From contig CWGI01000001.1 in NCBI GenBank assembly GCA_001179805.1, positions 310,001 through 374,000 of the forward strand: a stretch of 64,000 bases of DNA, in the 5' to 3' direction. Under the pieces are notes generated by a model, which did no database searches, was not told the origin of the DNA, and saw nothing but the letters and a program-made list of their open reading frames with translations. The translations under genes and the position numbers were made by a program. The DNA is from Candidatus Hepatoplasma crinochetorum. Its GTDB lineage: Bacteria; Bacillota_I; Bacilli_A; Mycoplasmatales; Hepatoplasmataceae. This document shows positions 31,681 to 45,664 of the stretch, piece by piece; positions within the stretch are counted from its first letter, which is position 1; every line of letters starts with the position of its first letter.

Positions 31681-33696
31681 CTAAATTTCACCAATAAACA
31701 TTTTTGAAATTTCATCAAGATCATATCTGCGGGGATTTATAATCTTTACAATTTTACCTTTATATAAAATTGCAATTCGATCACAAACAGACATCAATTC
31801 ATTAATCTCTAACGAATAAAGAAGTGTTGCTTTTGTTTTTGCATTTTTTATAATCTCTGTATAAATATGTCGCACTGATTTTATATCCAATCCTCGTGTG
31901 GGATGACCGGCCAATAATAATTTATGATCACGTAATATCTCTCGCGCTATTACAAATTTTTGTTGATTTCCACCTGATAAATTTCTAATTTCGATATTAA
32001 CATCATTCGCCCCTTCTACGTTCATTTTCTCAATTAATTTAAATGTTCATTTATAAATTGCTTTATTATCAATTACTAAATTCTTTCCTTTTTCTTTATT
32101 TTCTTTTTTATGAAAATAAATTTTTGAGAATTTTTGATCATTAAAATTAGTAATAATAGAATTAAACACTAAATTTCTATCTGGAATTATTCCATGCTTA
32201 AAACGATCAATCGGAATATGACTGATAAATTGATTTTTGTCTTTTATTTTAAAATTAGTAATATCTTTTTCTTCAAAATAAATTTTAGAATCTTTTGTTG
32301 CTTTTTTGATACCGGCAATACAATTAAAAATTTCTTCTTGTCCGTTTCCTTCAATTCCTGCAAGACCAAATATTTCTCCTTTTTTAATATCAAAAGAAAT
32401 ATTATCAACAGCTTTAAAACCCTTTTTAGTAATATAACTTAGATTTTTAATTTCAAGTAATTTATTTACACTCGGTTTTTCTTTGATAAATTCTAAAGTT
32501 ATTTTTGCTCCTACCATTATCTTTGCAATATCTTCGATTGTAATATCAGAAGAATTTTTATAAGAGGCGATTAAATTCCCTTTTTTTAATACAGCAATAT
32601 TATCAGATATCTCTTTTACTTCTTGTAATTTATGAGATATAAATAAAATTGTTTTATTGGCCTCTCGTAATTTTTTAATAAGATTTAAAAGCGAATTGAT
32701 TTCATCAACCGATAATGTTGCTGTTGCTTCGTCAAAAATAATTACATCTTTTTCAACTCAAAGTGTCTTTAAAATTTCCACTTTTTGTCTATCTCCAACA
32801 TTTAATTTAGAAACTAATTGATCAGGATTTAAATTAATTCCATATCTGTTTGTAATTGCATCAAATCTTTTATGATATTTTTTATAATTTAAAATTCCAT
32901 ATTTTGTTGAGTTTCTTGTATCTAAATCAATTTTTAAAAAATCTAATTCTTTTTTTATTTCTTCAAGTTTAAATGTATTTTTTGTAAGATATTTTTGAAT
33001 ATTTAATTTTAAATTCTCAATTTTTTTATTTAAAAGATTTTGATTATTTTCTAATTTTAAAACTTTTTGATTTAGTTTATTTATTTTTGATTCTTTTTTA
33101 AAAATATTAAATTTATAAAGAAATAAATTATTTTCTATAAGGGATTTTATTTTATTTTCTAATTTAGTAATCTCTAATTTATTATGATATCTAGAAAAAC
33201 GTTTTTCTCTTAATTTTATTGTTAAATCATAATATTCTTCAAATTTATTTTTTTCTTTTTCATTTTTTGAAAAAAAATTATTATATTTATTTTCTAATTC
33301 AATTATTTTTTGCTTTAATGCATTTTCATTATCATTTGATAAAAAAAGTTCTTCTTGTCCTAAAATAATATTTTGCAGAACTGTAAATTTTTCAACAAGA
33401 TGAAAATGTTGATGAACCATTCCAATGCGATGCTTTTTTGCAGCACCAGATTGATACATATCAGAGATTTTGCCATCGATTTTTATTTCCCCAAAATCTT
33501 GTTTATATAGACCAAATAATATAGAGGTAAGTGTAGATTTTCCAGAACCATTTTCACCCACTAAAGAAGTAACTTTTGCATCTTCAATTGCGAGGTTAAT
33601 TTTATTGTTTGCAACAATTTTTCCATTTAAAAATTTCTTAGTAATATTTATAAACTCTAGTTTATAAATAGGATTAGATTTTTTTTTATTTGACAT
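31681..33696 (-). CDS. Nucleoside ABC transporter ATPase with two NBDs and a coiled-coil insertion
   Basis: 671 residues, against about 510-560 in relatives. NBD1: Walker A GENGSGKST (47-55), Q-loop MVHQHFHL (93-100), signature KLNVGDRQKVEI (297-308), Walker B VIIFDEATATLS with Ala in place of the usual Pro. NBD2: P-loop degenerate GIEGNGQEE, signature LSGGNQQK, Walker B-like LLAGHPTRGLD. This matches YufO/NupA-type ATPases. About 150 residues of Lys/Glu/Asn-rich coiled coil (about 115-270) are inserted in NBD1 between the Q-loop and the signature. Trp are TGA. First gene of the transporter operon, 14 bases before the first permease. Confidence 0.88.
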
Positions 33697-33859
33697 AGAA
33701 TTTTTTAAATCTGTAACTTACTCTTTATAAGTTATATTTATTGTAATATAAAAAATACGAAAAAATTTAATTATTTTAAAAAAGAATTAAATTTTTTGTT
33801 TTTTTGTTTTTTTTAATATTTTTAAGGAATAAAATTTAATTGAAAGGGAATTAAATTAA

Positions 33860-34462
33860 ATGCAAAAACAAATATTAATGAACGAAAATGAGAATTTATT
33901 TTTTAGTAATTTTATTAATAAATTAGAAATTTTTAATAGCAAAATAGATAATGCTTTTAAATTAATAGATGATTATTTCTTTTTTGATGGATTATTAAAA
34001 AAAGAAATAAATTTAAATTTTAATAATAAAATAAGAGGTGAATTTATTGAATTAAAAGAATGAAAAAAAAATAATTTTTTAAGAAAAGATTTTAAAGAAT
34101 GAATTAAAAAATCAATTATTAACTTAAATAATTATTTTGATTTAATAGAAATAAAAATTAGAGAAATATTAGAATTAATTGGTAAAAAAATTGGAAGTTT
34201 AAATTATCTTGATAAAGCATATCCTTATCGAAAAAATTCAAAATTATGGAGATATGATTTAATTTCAACGGAAGTTTTTAGTACTTTAAATGATTATGAT
34301 TTTTATACAAAAATTCATTCAGAAGAATTAAATTATTATTTACAAGAATTAAAATTGCTCAAAAATGATTTAAATTATTTAATTGAAAAAGATGATATGT
34401 TAAATATATTAAAAGATCAAGAAATAAAATTAAAAATCTACAATTTAATATTTAATAAATAA
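33860..34462 (+). CDS. Hypothetical helical protein
   Basis: 200 residues, not recognised. Predicted all-helical and rich in Lys, Asn, Leu and Phe, with no signal peptide or membrane helix. A GAAAGGG ribosome site precedes the ATG. Trp codons are TGA at about residues 68 and 81. It stands alone, divergent from the transporter operon and ending one base before the mnmG stop from the other strand. Possible short motif KAYPYRKNSKLWRYDL in the middle. Confidence 0.55.
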
Positions 34463-34463
34463 A

Positions 34464-36338
34464 TTATTTTTTATTTAAATAATTCATAAGAATAATAATA
34501 TCACTTGGTGATATTCCTGAAATATTTTTTGCTTGATGAATTGTAGAGGGTTTAAAATTATTTAATTTTTCTTTTGCTTCATTTGAAAGATTAGATACCT
34601 TTTGATAATCAAAATTTTCTTTTATTTTCAGATTTTGATATTTTAAATATTTTTTAACTTCTAATTCTTGTTTTTTAATGTAACCTTCAAATTTTATTTC
34701 AACTTCTAAATGTTTTTTTTCTTCAATTGTTAAATCATTAAATTCATTATATTTAGATTCTAGAATTTCTTGTAAATCAAATATTGAAATTTCTGGTCTT
34801 TTTAAAATATTGAGTAATGGAAATGAGTTTTCTTTTATCAATATTTTTTTATTTTTTAATAATTTAGATACCTTTTTTTCATTTTTACTTATTTTTGCTT
34901 CTTTTATTTTTAAAATTAAATTATCAATTAATTTAATTTTTTTATTTCACAAATTATAAGTATGTTGATCAATAAGATCATTTTTATAAGCTTTTTTATA
35001 AATTCTTCTAATTGCATTATCACTTCTTAATAGTAGACGATATTCTGCCCTTGAAGATAGCAAACGATATGGATCATAAATTCCTTTTGAAGTCAAATCA
35101 TCCACCATTACTCCAATATAAGCTTCATTTCGATCTAAAATAAATTGATCTCTTTTTTTAATTTTATTAGCAACATTAATTGCAGCAATTAAACCCTGTC
35201 CAGCAGCTTCTTCATATCCACTTGTTCCATTAATTTGTCCAGCAGTAAATAAATTAGGAATTTTTTTTAATTCAAATGTTTGTTTTAATTGAATAGGATT
35301 TAAAGAATCATATTCAATTGCATAAGCATGCTTTGCAACCTTTACATTTTCAAATCCAGGAAGTGTTTTTAAAAATTTGTCTTGTACATCTTTTGGTAGT
35401 GAAGATGATAATCCAGAAAGATATATTGTATCCAAATTTTCTGATTCTAATTCTAGAAAAACTTGATGGCGATCTTTTTGATAAAATCTTTTAATTTTAT
35501 CTTCAATTGAAGGACAATACCTTGGTCCTATTCCAGTCATTTCTTCAGAATAAAGATAAGATTTATTTAAGTTATCTCGAATAATTTGATGTGTATTATG
35601 ATTAGTATACAAAATTCAAGCAGGAATATTTTGATAACTTTTTTTAATCAATCGTTGTTCTGAAAAATAAAGAGGTTCTTTAGAACCGGGTTCAATTCTT
35701 AATTTACTAAAATCAATACTATCTTTATAGACACGTGGAGGTGTTCCTGTTTTTAATCTTAAAAGTTCAAGATTAAATTTTTTAAATTGTTCTGAAACTC
35801 CACTTGTTGTTTTTAAATTATTTGGACCTGATCTATAAATATCTGTTCCTTGCATTATTTTAGAATCTAAAAAAGTTCCAGTTGTAATAATTACATAATT
35901 TGAAAAAACATGTTGATTTCTTTTTGTATTAACGCCATTTATTTTACCTTTTTGATCAAAAGATAAATCAATTACTTCATCTTCAATTAAATCAAGATAT
36001 TCCATATTAAGAATTTTATCTTGCATTAATTTTGGATAATTTATTTTATCCACTTGAGCACGAAGCGCTTGAACGGCAGGACCTTTTGATTTATTTAATA
36101 TCTTTGTTTGCAATTGTGTTTCATCAGCAACAAAAGGCATCAAACCACCGAGAGCATAAAGTTCCTTTACAACAATCCCTTTTGCTGAACCACCGATTGA
36201 AACATTACAAAAAAGATAAGAAATATCAGATTTTTTAAATGTAATAAGAGCTGTTTTAATTTTTTGATTATTCAAAACATTTGCTGCTTCAACACCAGCA
36301 TGTCCTGCACCAATTATGATAACTTCATATTTTTTCAT
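34464..36338 (-). CDS. mnmG: tRNA uridine-5-carboxymethylaminomethyl enzyme MnmG (GidA)
   Basis: 624 residues. FAD-binding start EVIIIGAGHAGVEAANVL; conserved LFCNVSIGGSAKGIVVKELYALGG with the catalytic Cys; GTFLDSKIMQG; RLKTGTPPR; GPRYCPSIEDK with the second conserved Cys; AGQINGTSGYEEAAGQGLIA; SRAEYRLLLRSDNA; and the C-terminal helical tRNA-binding domain. It works with MnmE (gene at 51010) to modify wobble U34 of tRNAs. Some otherwise conserved residues in the Cys loop differ (usual SCNPAIGG). Trp are TGA. Short gap of 68 bases from the upstream pyrG fusion. Confidence 0.95.
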
Positions 36339-36406
36339 AATTAAATTCTAACAAGAAAAAAATAAATTAAACTTCTCTTGTATATTTATTAATCAATTTT
36401 ATATTT

Positions 36407-38767
36407 TTATTTTCCTCTTAAAACTAATCAATCAGCAATTTCACTGTATATTTTTTGATTTGATTCTTGATATTTATATCTTGCTCATTTTGCTCAAAAA
36501 TAGGCTGTGAAAATTCTTAAAATTACAAATTTTTGATAATCAAAATTTTTTGAAAGATTTATATAAGTATTTAAAAATATCTCTTCTTGTTCTTTTGTTA
36601 ATTTTCTTTTTACAACAAAACTCGCAAGATCAAAATATTTACTATTTATTCCCCCATACTCATAATCAATTATTTTAATTTTATTATTTTTAAGAATTAA
36701 AATATTTCCATCTACAATATCATTATTTGCATAAACTAAATCTTGATTTAAGATATTTAATGCTTCTCTTAAAATTGATTCTTCATTTGGATATTTAAAA
36801 ACTTTGTTTTGTTTATTTAAAAAATTTCAAGTATCATAAAAATTAGGAGTTTTTAGATTTGTATTTTTATTAATTTTAATATTATGTAATCTATTAATTT
36901 CAATTGCACAATTTATAATAATTTTTTCACTAACTTTTTCTGTATTAAAAATCTTGTGATTTATTCTTTCAACACAAAAATAATTTTTTCCTGTTTCTAA
37001 ATCTTTGAAAAGATTTAATTCTTTTAATAAATCAATTTCTTGATTACCATAAACTTTTGTAAAATCATTATTTTTAAAAAATTTACAAATAATGTCATCT
37101 TTGTAATAAACATTATTTGATAAACCAATCTTATCTTTTATTCAATTTTTATCTTTCTTAATTAGCTCTTCTTTTTCTTCATGTTTATAACTAGCATCGA
37201 TAAAACTACTAAATAAATTATCTAATTTATATAAAGTTGTATTAAATTCAGGATGAAATTGAACAGCTAAGAAAAAATCATTTTTAGGATATTCGATAAT
37301 TTCGAAAAGATTATTTTCTGGATTTATTCCTGAAAATATTAATCCTTCTTTTTCTAATTTTTCTTTATAAAAATTATTAAATTCATAACGATGACGATGT
37401 CTTTGTTTAATTAACTCTTTTTTATAAATTTTTTTTGCTAAAGTATTATCAAAAATTTTACAATTATATTCTCCAAGTCTCATCGTTCCACCAAGATTAT
37501 TTAAATTTTGATTTTCTAATAAATGAATAATAAATTTTCCTTCCTTTTCAGAATTTATTTCTTGATGATAAAGATCTAATTTCAAAACATTTCTTGCAAA
37601 TTCTAAAATTGCAAGTTGCATTCCATAACATATTCCAAGAAAAGGAATATTATTCTCTCTTGCATATTTAATAACTTTTAATTTTCCTTCTGTTCCATCA
37701 ATCCCAAATCCCCCTGATATTATTATTCCATCTAAGTCTTTTAATTCATTTAAATTAATATCTTTTGAATCCAAAATAAGTAAATCTAAATCTAATTTTT
37801 TATAAAGAGTAATTATTTTTAAGGTCTCTATAATTGAAAGATATGAATCTTTTAAATTATGATATTTTCCTATTATAGCTATTTTTATTTTTCCTATTTT
37901 TTTAGATAAAATTAATTTATTAATTAATTGATAATTTTTAATTTGATCATATTTAAGATTTAAATTTAAAATCTGGGCAATTTTTTGGTCAATCTTTTCA
38001 TCAACCAATTTTTGAGGAATTTGATAAACATTATCAACATTTTCAAGTTCAAAAATATAATCTCTATGAACACTACAATTTGCAGATATTTTATCAATTA
38101 TTATAGTAGGTATTTTTTCTTCACTACGAGTAACAAGAAAATTAGGGAATACTCCCAGACTATGTAATTGTTTTATACTATGCTGAAAAGGCTTGCTTTT
38201 ATATTCTTTATTAACTGAAAGATAAGGAATAAAACCTATATGGATATTTATTACATTTTCTCTTTGAAATTGTAATTGTCTTATTGTTTCAAAATAAGGA
38301 ATTGATTCAATATCTCCAACTGTTCCTCCAATTTCTACTATCAAAAGATCATATCCTTGTAAATTTTTTAAAATAATTTCAATAATTTTATCGATAACAT
38401 TAGGAATAATCTGAACTGTTTTACCTAAATATTTTCCTTTTCTTTCATCTTCTATTAAATTACTATAAATTTTTCCTGAACTAATTGAAGAATTTTTTGT
38501 AAAATTTTGGTTTATAAACCTTTCATAATGACCAATATCTAAATCTGTTTCTCCACCATCTTTCGTAACAAAAACCTCTCCATGTTCAATTGGAGATATT
38601 GTTCCTGGATCAACATTTAAATATGGATCAAATTTCATCATATTTATTTTTAGTCCACGTTCTTTAAAAATTGATGCAATTGATGCTGAAAAAATTCCTT
38701 TTCCCAAAGAAGATAAAACTCCCCCGGTTATAAAAATTATTTTTCCATTTATTTTTTTGTGATTCAT
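36407..38767 (-). CDS. pyrG: CTP synthase fused to a choline-kinase-like (LicA/APH-fold) domain
   Basis: 786 residues. Residues 1-541 are a complete CTP synthase: amidoligase domain with VLSSLGKGI P-loop, and class I glutaminase with Cys380 in GICYGMQ and His505/Glu507 in QFHPEF. At residue 542 there is a TGA (bases 37144-37142), Trp in this code, and the frame stays open for 245 more residues. That part has the APH/choline-kinase core: NNDIVDGNIL (Asp683, Asn688; the usual His of HND is Asn) and IIDYEYGGIN (Asp701) then YFDLASF, as in LicA. The kinase part has no Met codon at all and no ribosome site, so separate translation is unlikely. CTP supply and choline/ethanolamine phosphorylation meet at CDP-choline synthesis, which may explain the fusion (inference). 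Confidence 0.88.
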
Positions 38768-38866
38768 AATATTTTAATTATATTAAAATATCTTATATAT
38801 TCTAATATAAGAAAAATAAATTCTATATTAAAGAAAATATATATCAAAATTAAAATATTATTATTT

Positions 38867-38872
38867 TATAAT
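38867..38872 (+). promoter_or_regulatory. -10 box of metG, very short leader
   Basis: TATAAT with only 11 bases between it and the metG ATG, implying a leader of a few bases at most. No ribosome site. Confidence 0.45.
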
Positions 38873-38880
38873 GAAAATGA

Positions 38881-40362
<1,482 letters not shown>

Positions 40363-40368
40363 AAATAA

Positions 40369-41277
40369 TTATAATTTTGTATCAAAAAGTTTAACTTCGG
40401 TAAAATCAATTTTATTTAAATTAGCTTTGTCTAAATTTACTGATTTTAATTCCGCATTTTTTAAATTTGCTTTTGAAACATTTGCATGGCTTAAATTTAC
40501 ATTATATAATTTAGCTCCAGTAAAATTTGCATGAGATAAATTTGTATAAGATAAATCTACATTTTCAAGAACTGAATTTTCTCATATTGAAAATTTTAAA
40601 TTTGATTTTCTTAAATTAACTTTAGTAAATTTTGCGCCGCTAAAATTTGAGTTTATAAAATTTGTTTTTTGTAAATCAGAATCAATAAATTTAGTATTAA
40701 TAAAAATTCCTTTTTTTAAAATAGATTTATTAAAATTTGTTTTATTAAAATTAGCTCCATCAAAAATTGGTGAAATTAAATTTAAATAACTAAATTTAGT
40801 ATTAAAAAGTTTTGTATTACTAAAATTTATCTTTTTAGATTTTTCCCCAATAAAATTCAAACCAAATGATTTTTTATTATTAATTACACTTTTACTTAAA
40901 TCCGCATTTGTAAAATTTGTTTTTGAAAACCTTACTTTTATAAAATTAGTATTCATAAGATTTGCTTCTATAAAATCCGCATTTGTAAAATTTATCTTCT
41001 TAAAAGATGAATTATTAAGTATTGATTTAGTAAAATTGGTTTCTGCTAAATTTGATTTTAAGAAACTGCTTTTTTTCAAATTAGCTTCAATAAAATTACC
41101 TTCTTTTAAATTAGATTTTTTAAAAAAAGAAAAACTTAAATTCGCTTTACTTAAATTTATTTTTTGTAAATTTGATTTTAAAAAAACAGAATTATTTAAA
41201 TTTTTTTCTGAAAAGTTAATTCCAGTTAAATTTTTTCTTTTTAATTCTGTAGTTGCTTTTTTATCATTTTTTTTCAT
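40369..41277 (-). CDS. Pentapeptide-repeat protein
   Basis: 302 residues built almost wholly of A(D/N)LxX/xNFxx-type pentapeptides, for example KANLSFSFFKKSNLKEGNF and SHANVSKANL, interrupted once around residues 130-160. The fold should be a right-handed quadrilateral beta-helix. Such proteins include DNA mimics that shield gyrase (Qnr, MfpA), but most have unknown roles. N-terminus is a short basic leader without signal peptide, so it is cytoplasmic. Its start is eight bases after the stop of the large helicase-nuclease gene, so the two are probably one operon. Lys and Asn dominate the outward positions, which is unlike the acidic surface of known DNA mimics. Confidence 0.85.
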
Positions 41278-41285
41278 TAACTTTT

Positions 41286-44200
41286 TTAAATATTATTCCT
41301 TATTATTTTTTCTATATTTTTCAATTCATTTTTTTGATCATTAAATCAATTAAATATTCAAACTCTATAAAAATTATATCCTCTTACTTTTAAAAAATCT
41401 TGATTTGAAATATCTTTTTCTCGTGTTGATTTATAAGAATTTTTAATTGCTTGATCAGATTCTATTAAAAGTAAAACTTTATGATTTTTAGTAAAAAACA
41501 AGAAATCAGATTTATATCCATAAGTTTGATCTCTATTTATCACAGATAAATTATATCTTTTTGCTATTTTTTTAAATTCAAAATAAAGGTCTTTTTCAAA
41601 TTTAGAATTAAATTTATCTATTTCTACTTCGCTTTTTAATTTATTTTTATTCTTATAAGAATCAATACAATATTTTAAAAATTTATATAAAACATAAATA
41701 CCACTTTCTAAATTGTTTTTATGAGCTTGATTTCTAATGAAAAAATTCTCAAAATCACTCTGCATAATTGAAGTAATTACATACATTTTTAATTTAGATC
41801 TTGTAATTGCAACATTTATTCTATTTACTCCTCCATATTTATTAATAGGACCAAAATTAAATAAAATCTTTCCTTCTTCATTCTTTCCATAAAGAGTTGA
41901 AAAAATAATTATGTCTCTTTCATCTCCTTGAACATTTTCAATATTTTTTATAAATAAATTAATTTTTTCATTATTAATTCAATTTGAAAAATTAGAATCA
42001 TTGTAACTTATATTTAAAATTTTTTCAAAAAGATATTTTTCTTGTTTTGAATTCATTGTAATTATTCCAATTGACTTATCTTTTAATTTATTATCATTTT
42101 TAATTTGATATAAAATTTCAATAATTTTATCTACTTCATTGTAATTGAGACCGCTTCTATAAAAAGAATCCTTCAATTCAAAATATTCAATTGGTTTAAA
42201 ATCTTTATTTTCACCATTTTTACTAATAAAAGTAAGATTATTATTATAAAAAACATTATCAGAATATTCAATTAACTCTTTAAAATTTGATCGATAATGA
42301 TATTTAAGCATAATATGAGGAAATTTTGTTTTTCCATAATTTAATAATGATAATTTATTATCGATTAAATGTTCCTCTTCAAATTTCTCAAATTCTTCAT
42401 CTACATTTCTTGAAATAAAAAAATTAGTAGGTGCTAATTGTTTTTCGTCTCCCAAAATAACAACTTTTTTTGATCTTGCAATAGATGGTAAACTTCTTTC
42501 AATAAACATTTGAGAAGCCTCATCAAAAATGACTAAATCAAATTGATCTTTTAAATCAAAAATGCTAGAAATTGTTTCAGGATTTAGTAACCAAATTCGA
42601 TAAAGATTTTTAAATGTTTCTCCCTCATTTTTTAAAAAAGTTTTGACTCCTATTCTTTTTTTAGGGTCAGAAACTATTCTCTTAAATTGTGAATTTGAAT
42701 TTTCGTAAGTAAATAAAAAATTCTTAGCAAGATATGATTTCGCAATCTCTGAAAATTTTTTAATTTTTGTTTTTCTTAAATCAAGAAAATTTTTATAATT
42801 GTCTTTTCAATTAAAAATTTTTTCTCTTAATTCAAAAATATATTGATATTTATTGATTCTTTCACGAAAAATTTTAAATTCAATTATTTGTAAAGTTTTA
42901 TCAAATTTAACTTTTTCATTCTTTAAGTAATTAAGAAAATTTTTCAGAAATTCAAATTTTTCTTCTTCCAAATCTTTTATTACCTCAAATTGATTAAATT
43001 GCAAATTAAGAATTTGTTCTTCTTTTTTATACTTTGTAATTAATTCTTTTTGTTCTTTTAAATTACTAAAAAATAATTTATTATAAAGGTCTTCTATTTT
43101 TCTTTTTGATAATTCATAATTTCTTAATTTATAAAATGAATTTTGTAAAAATACAATCATTTTTGTCATACTTTGTTTTGCTTGCAAATCCTTTTTAACA
43201 TTCGAAAATTTTTTATCATATTTTTTCTTATCAATTAAAAATTGTTTTTTTAAAATATCAAAATCATTTTTAGCATTTAAATATTTCTCTTCAATTACAT
43301 CTCTATTTAAAAAATTAGAAAATAAAATAAAATTAAAATTGTTTTTGATAACTAAATTAATATAATCAACAAAAAAGAAATTAAAAAAAGAAAGATAAAT
43401 TAAATCATAACTGAATTTAAATAATTGCTCGAATCGATCTATTGAATATTCAATCAAAAAAGAACTTAATTTATCATTTGAAAAATATTCTAATGTTTTT
43501 TTATATTTTTTCTCATCTCAATTTTCAATTAAATTTTTTCATAATGAAATTGTATGCGTTTCCTCTTTTTTTAAATTTAATTTTTTTCCGCTTATTAAAA
43601 GATTAAAATAATCCGAAATTTCTCCATCATTTTTTTTTGTAAATTCCACTCCATAATTTTTGACTATTTCCTCTTTTATTTCGATCATTTTTTCAATTTT
43701 ACTTATTGAATTATTTTTGAATAAATCATTTATTTTTGCTAAGTAAAAATAAAAATTATCATTCTTTTTTCCTTGTTCTAAAATAAAAGCATTAATTTTT
43801 TCATCTGAAATATTTTTTGTTAAAAAATAATTAAAATTTTTAAAATAAAAATAATTATCTTCAATTAATTCATATATTTTCTTATTTCCAAAAAAATCAA
43901 CATTTTTGTAAAAATTAATTGAATCCATTTTTTTTAAATTAGTAAAAATTTTAGAAGACAAATTATCAATTTTATTTATTTCTTCATTAAATTTTTCTTT
44001 ACTTGTAAAAATATAATCTTCTTCTTCTAAAATTTTTCTTGAAGATTCATAAGATTTGTTTATTTGATAATAAAAATCTCCTTTATTATTTATATCTGTA
44101 AGATAGAAGGCAAATTTATTTAATGATTTTAATCTTTGATAAATTACATCTAGTGCTGCTCTTTTTTCTGATATTAAAGCAATTTTTTTATTTTTTAAAA

Positions 44201-45341
44201 TTGCATCATAAATAATAGATAAAATTGTTTGTGATTTTCCTGTTCCTGGAGGACCTCAAATTACAAAATTTTTAACTTTATCATCATTTATTTTTTTTAA
44301 GGCATAAAACTGTTGATCATTTAAATTATCAACATAAAATAATCCTTTTTCATCAAAATTATATTGATTTTTTTTATCATCATCAAAAAAAGAAGATAAG
44401 ATCTCTTTTTTTGAACTTTTCTTATTTACTAAACTATATTTTTCTAATTGTTTTGTAAAATATCCATCTTTTAAAATCAAATTTAAATCTCTTTTTACTG
44501 CATTATCATATTTATCAAAAAAACCAATTGTAAAACTTTTTTCAATTCTAAATAAAAAATCAAATTTTTCGGTATTATTGTAATTTTTAAAATCAATTAA
44601 ATAATCATTATATGAATCGATATAATTATTAATTTCTTTCTTATTTTTTTTCAAATTCAAAAATAATTTTTTAATATTTTCTAAAAATGATTTTTCATAA
44701 TCAAAATAATATTCCTCTTCTTTTAAAAAATTTTCAACAATAAAATTATTAATAATAATATCTCTTGTATCATCATAATACATTTTTACTTTGTGTAAAT
44801 TATTGTCAAGTATTAAAGTAATTGGTACAAGAAAAATAGGAGATCTAATTGGAATTATTTTATTAGCATTAGAAAAATTAGTAAGAAAATAATATGGAAT
44901 AAAATAAAGTGTTTCGTATCCAATCTCATTTTTAATTTTTTTATTTTCTTTTTCAATATTATTAAAAATTAAAAAACTTTTTTCTTGATCTGTTTTTTTA
45001 ATTAAACTTTTCTTAATTTTTTTATTAATGTATATTTTTTGATTATCTTTTCAGAAAAATAAATTAAAATTTTTCAAATTTAATAAATCAGAATTTAAAT
45101 TTTTCAAATTTAAATTTAATTTTAAATCTTTGATATTTTTTTTTAAAAAATTATCTAATTTCAATAATTGGTCTTCTTCTAAATTAAAAATGGAAAAATT
45201 ATAAATTGTGCTCTTTGAACTTCAAATATTACGATTTCTTTTATTTAAATTTGTTAATTTTTTTTGAAAATTTTTTAATTCTTGTTCAATTTCTTTTGAT
45301 ATTTTAATATTTGATAAATCAGATTCTGCTTTGATCTTCAT
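41286..45341 (-). CDS. Large SF1 helicase with DUF4011-like N-terminus and C-terminal nuclease-like domain
   Basis: 1351 residues with all Trp-TGA codons read through. N-terminus has LTNLNKRNRNIW, the opening of DUF4011-type helicases. Walker A is WGPPGTGKSQT near residue 362; DEASQMF near 940 with ILGDEKQLAP shortly after are Walker B and motif III. Between them lies a long coiled-coil insertion (about 460-830). The C-terminus (about 1210-1351) has DFLFFTKNHKVLLLIESD and GYNFYRVWIFNWFNDQKNEL, the pattern of the Vsr/restriction-endonuclease-like domain that closes many of these helicases (usual GWxxxRIWSTDWF). Architectures of this kind occur in bacterial defence systems such as Mokosh-like ones. 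Ribosome site TTGGAG. Followed by the pentapeptide-repeat gene. Confidence 0.8.
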
Positions 45342-45664
45342 TTCTATTTTCTCCAAAATTTTTAAAAAATAAATAAGAAAAAATGCTAAGTAAAATTATT
45401 ATATATTTTATTAAATTATAAAATGTCAATATTTTATTTAATTATGTTATTTCAAAATAATAGTGTTTCAAATTTTGCAAAAAAGAATTTAATAAAATTT
45501 AAATTTATACATTATTAGAATTTAGATAACAATAAAAAATTATAGTATGATAATATTAAATTCTAAAATTACAAATGGTGCAACGAAATATTAATTTCTA
45601 AAATATTAGTAAAAAAATAAAAAAGATAAGATATCTTTTTTATAAAATTATTAAATAATTTAAA
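45342..45664. other. AT-rich intergenic region, terminator but no gene
   Basis: Gap of 323 bases between the AAA ATPase stop and the helicase start. Apart from the terminator hairpin at 45621-45639 I see no ORF, tRNA or clear promoter box. Confidence 0.5.
45621..45639 (-). terminator. Terminator of the AAA ATPase gene
   Basis: AAAAGATA, loop AGA, TATCTTTT with flanking A/T runs, 26 bases beyond the AAA ATPase stop. Confidence 0.5.

Noticed and set aside
41286-45341. Several separate short genes or a frameshifted pseudogene
   Set aside because: All pieces are in one frame and are split only by TGA, which is Trp in this organism; the helicase motifs occur in correct order.
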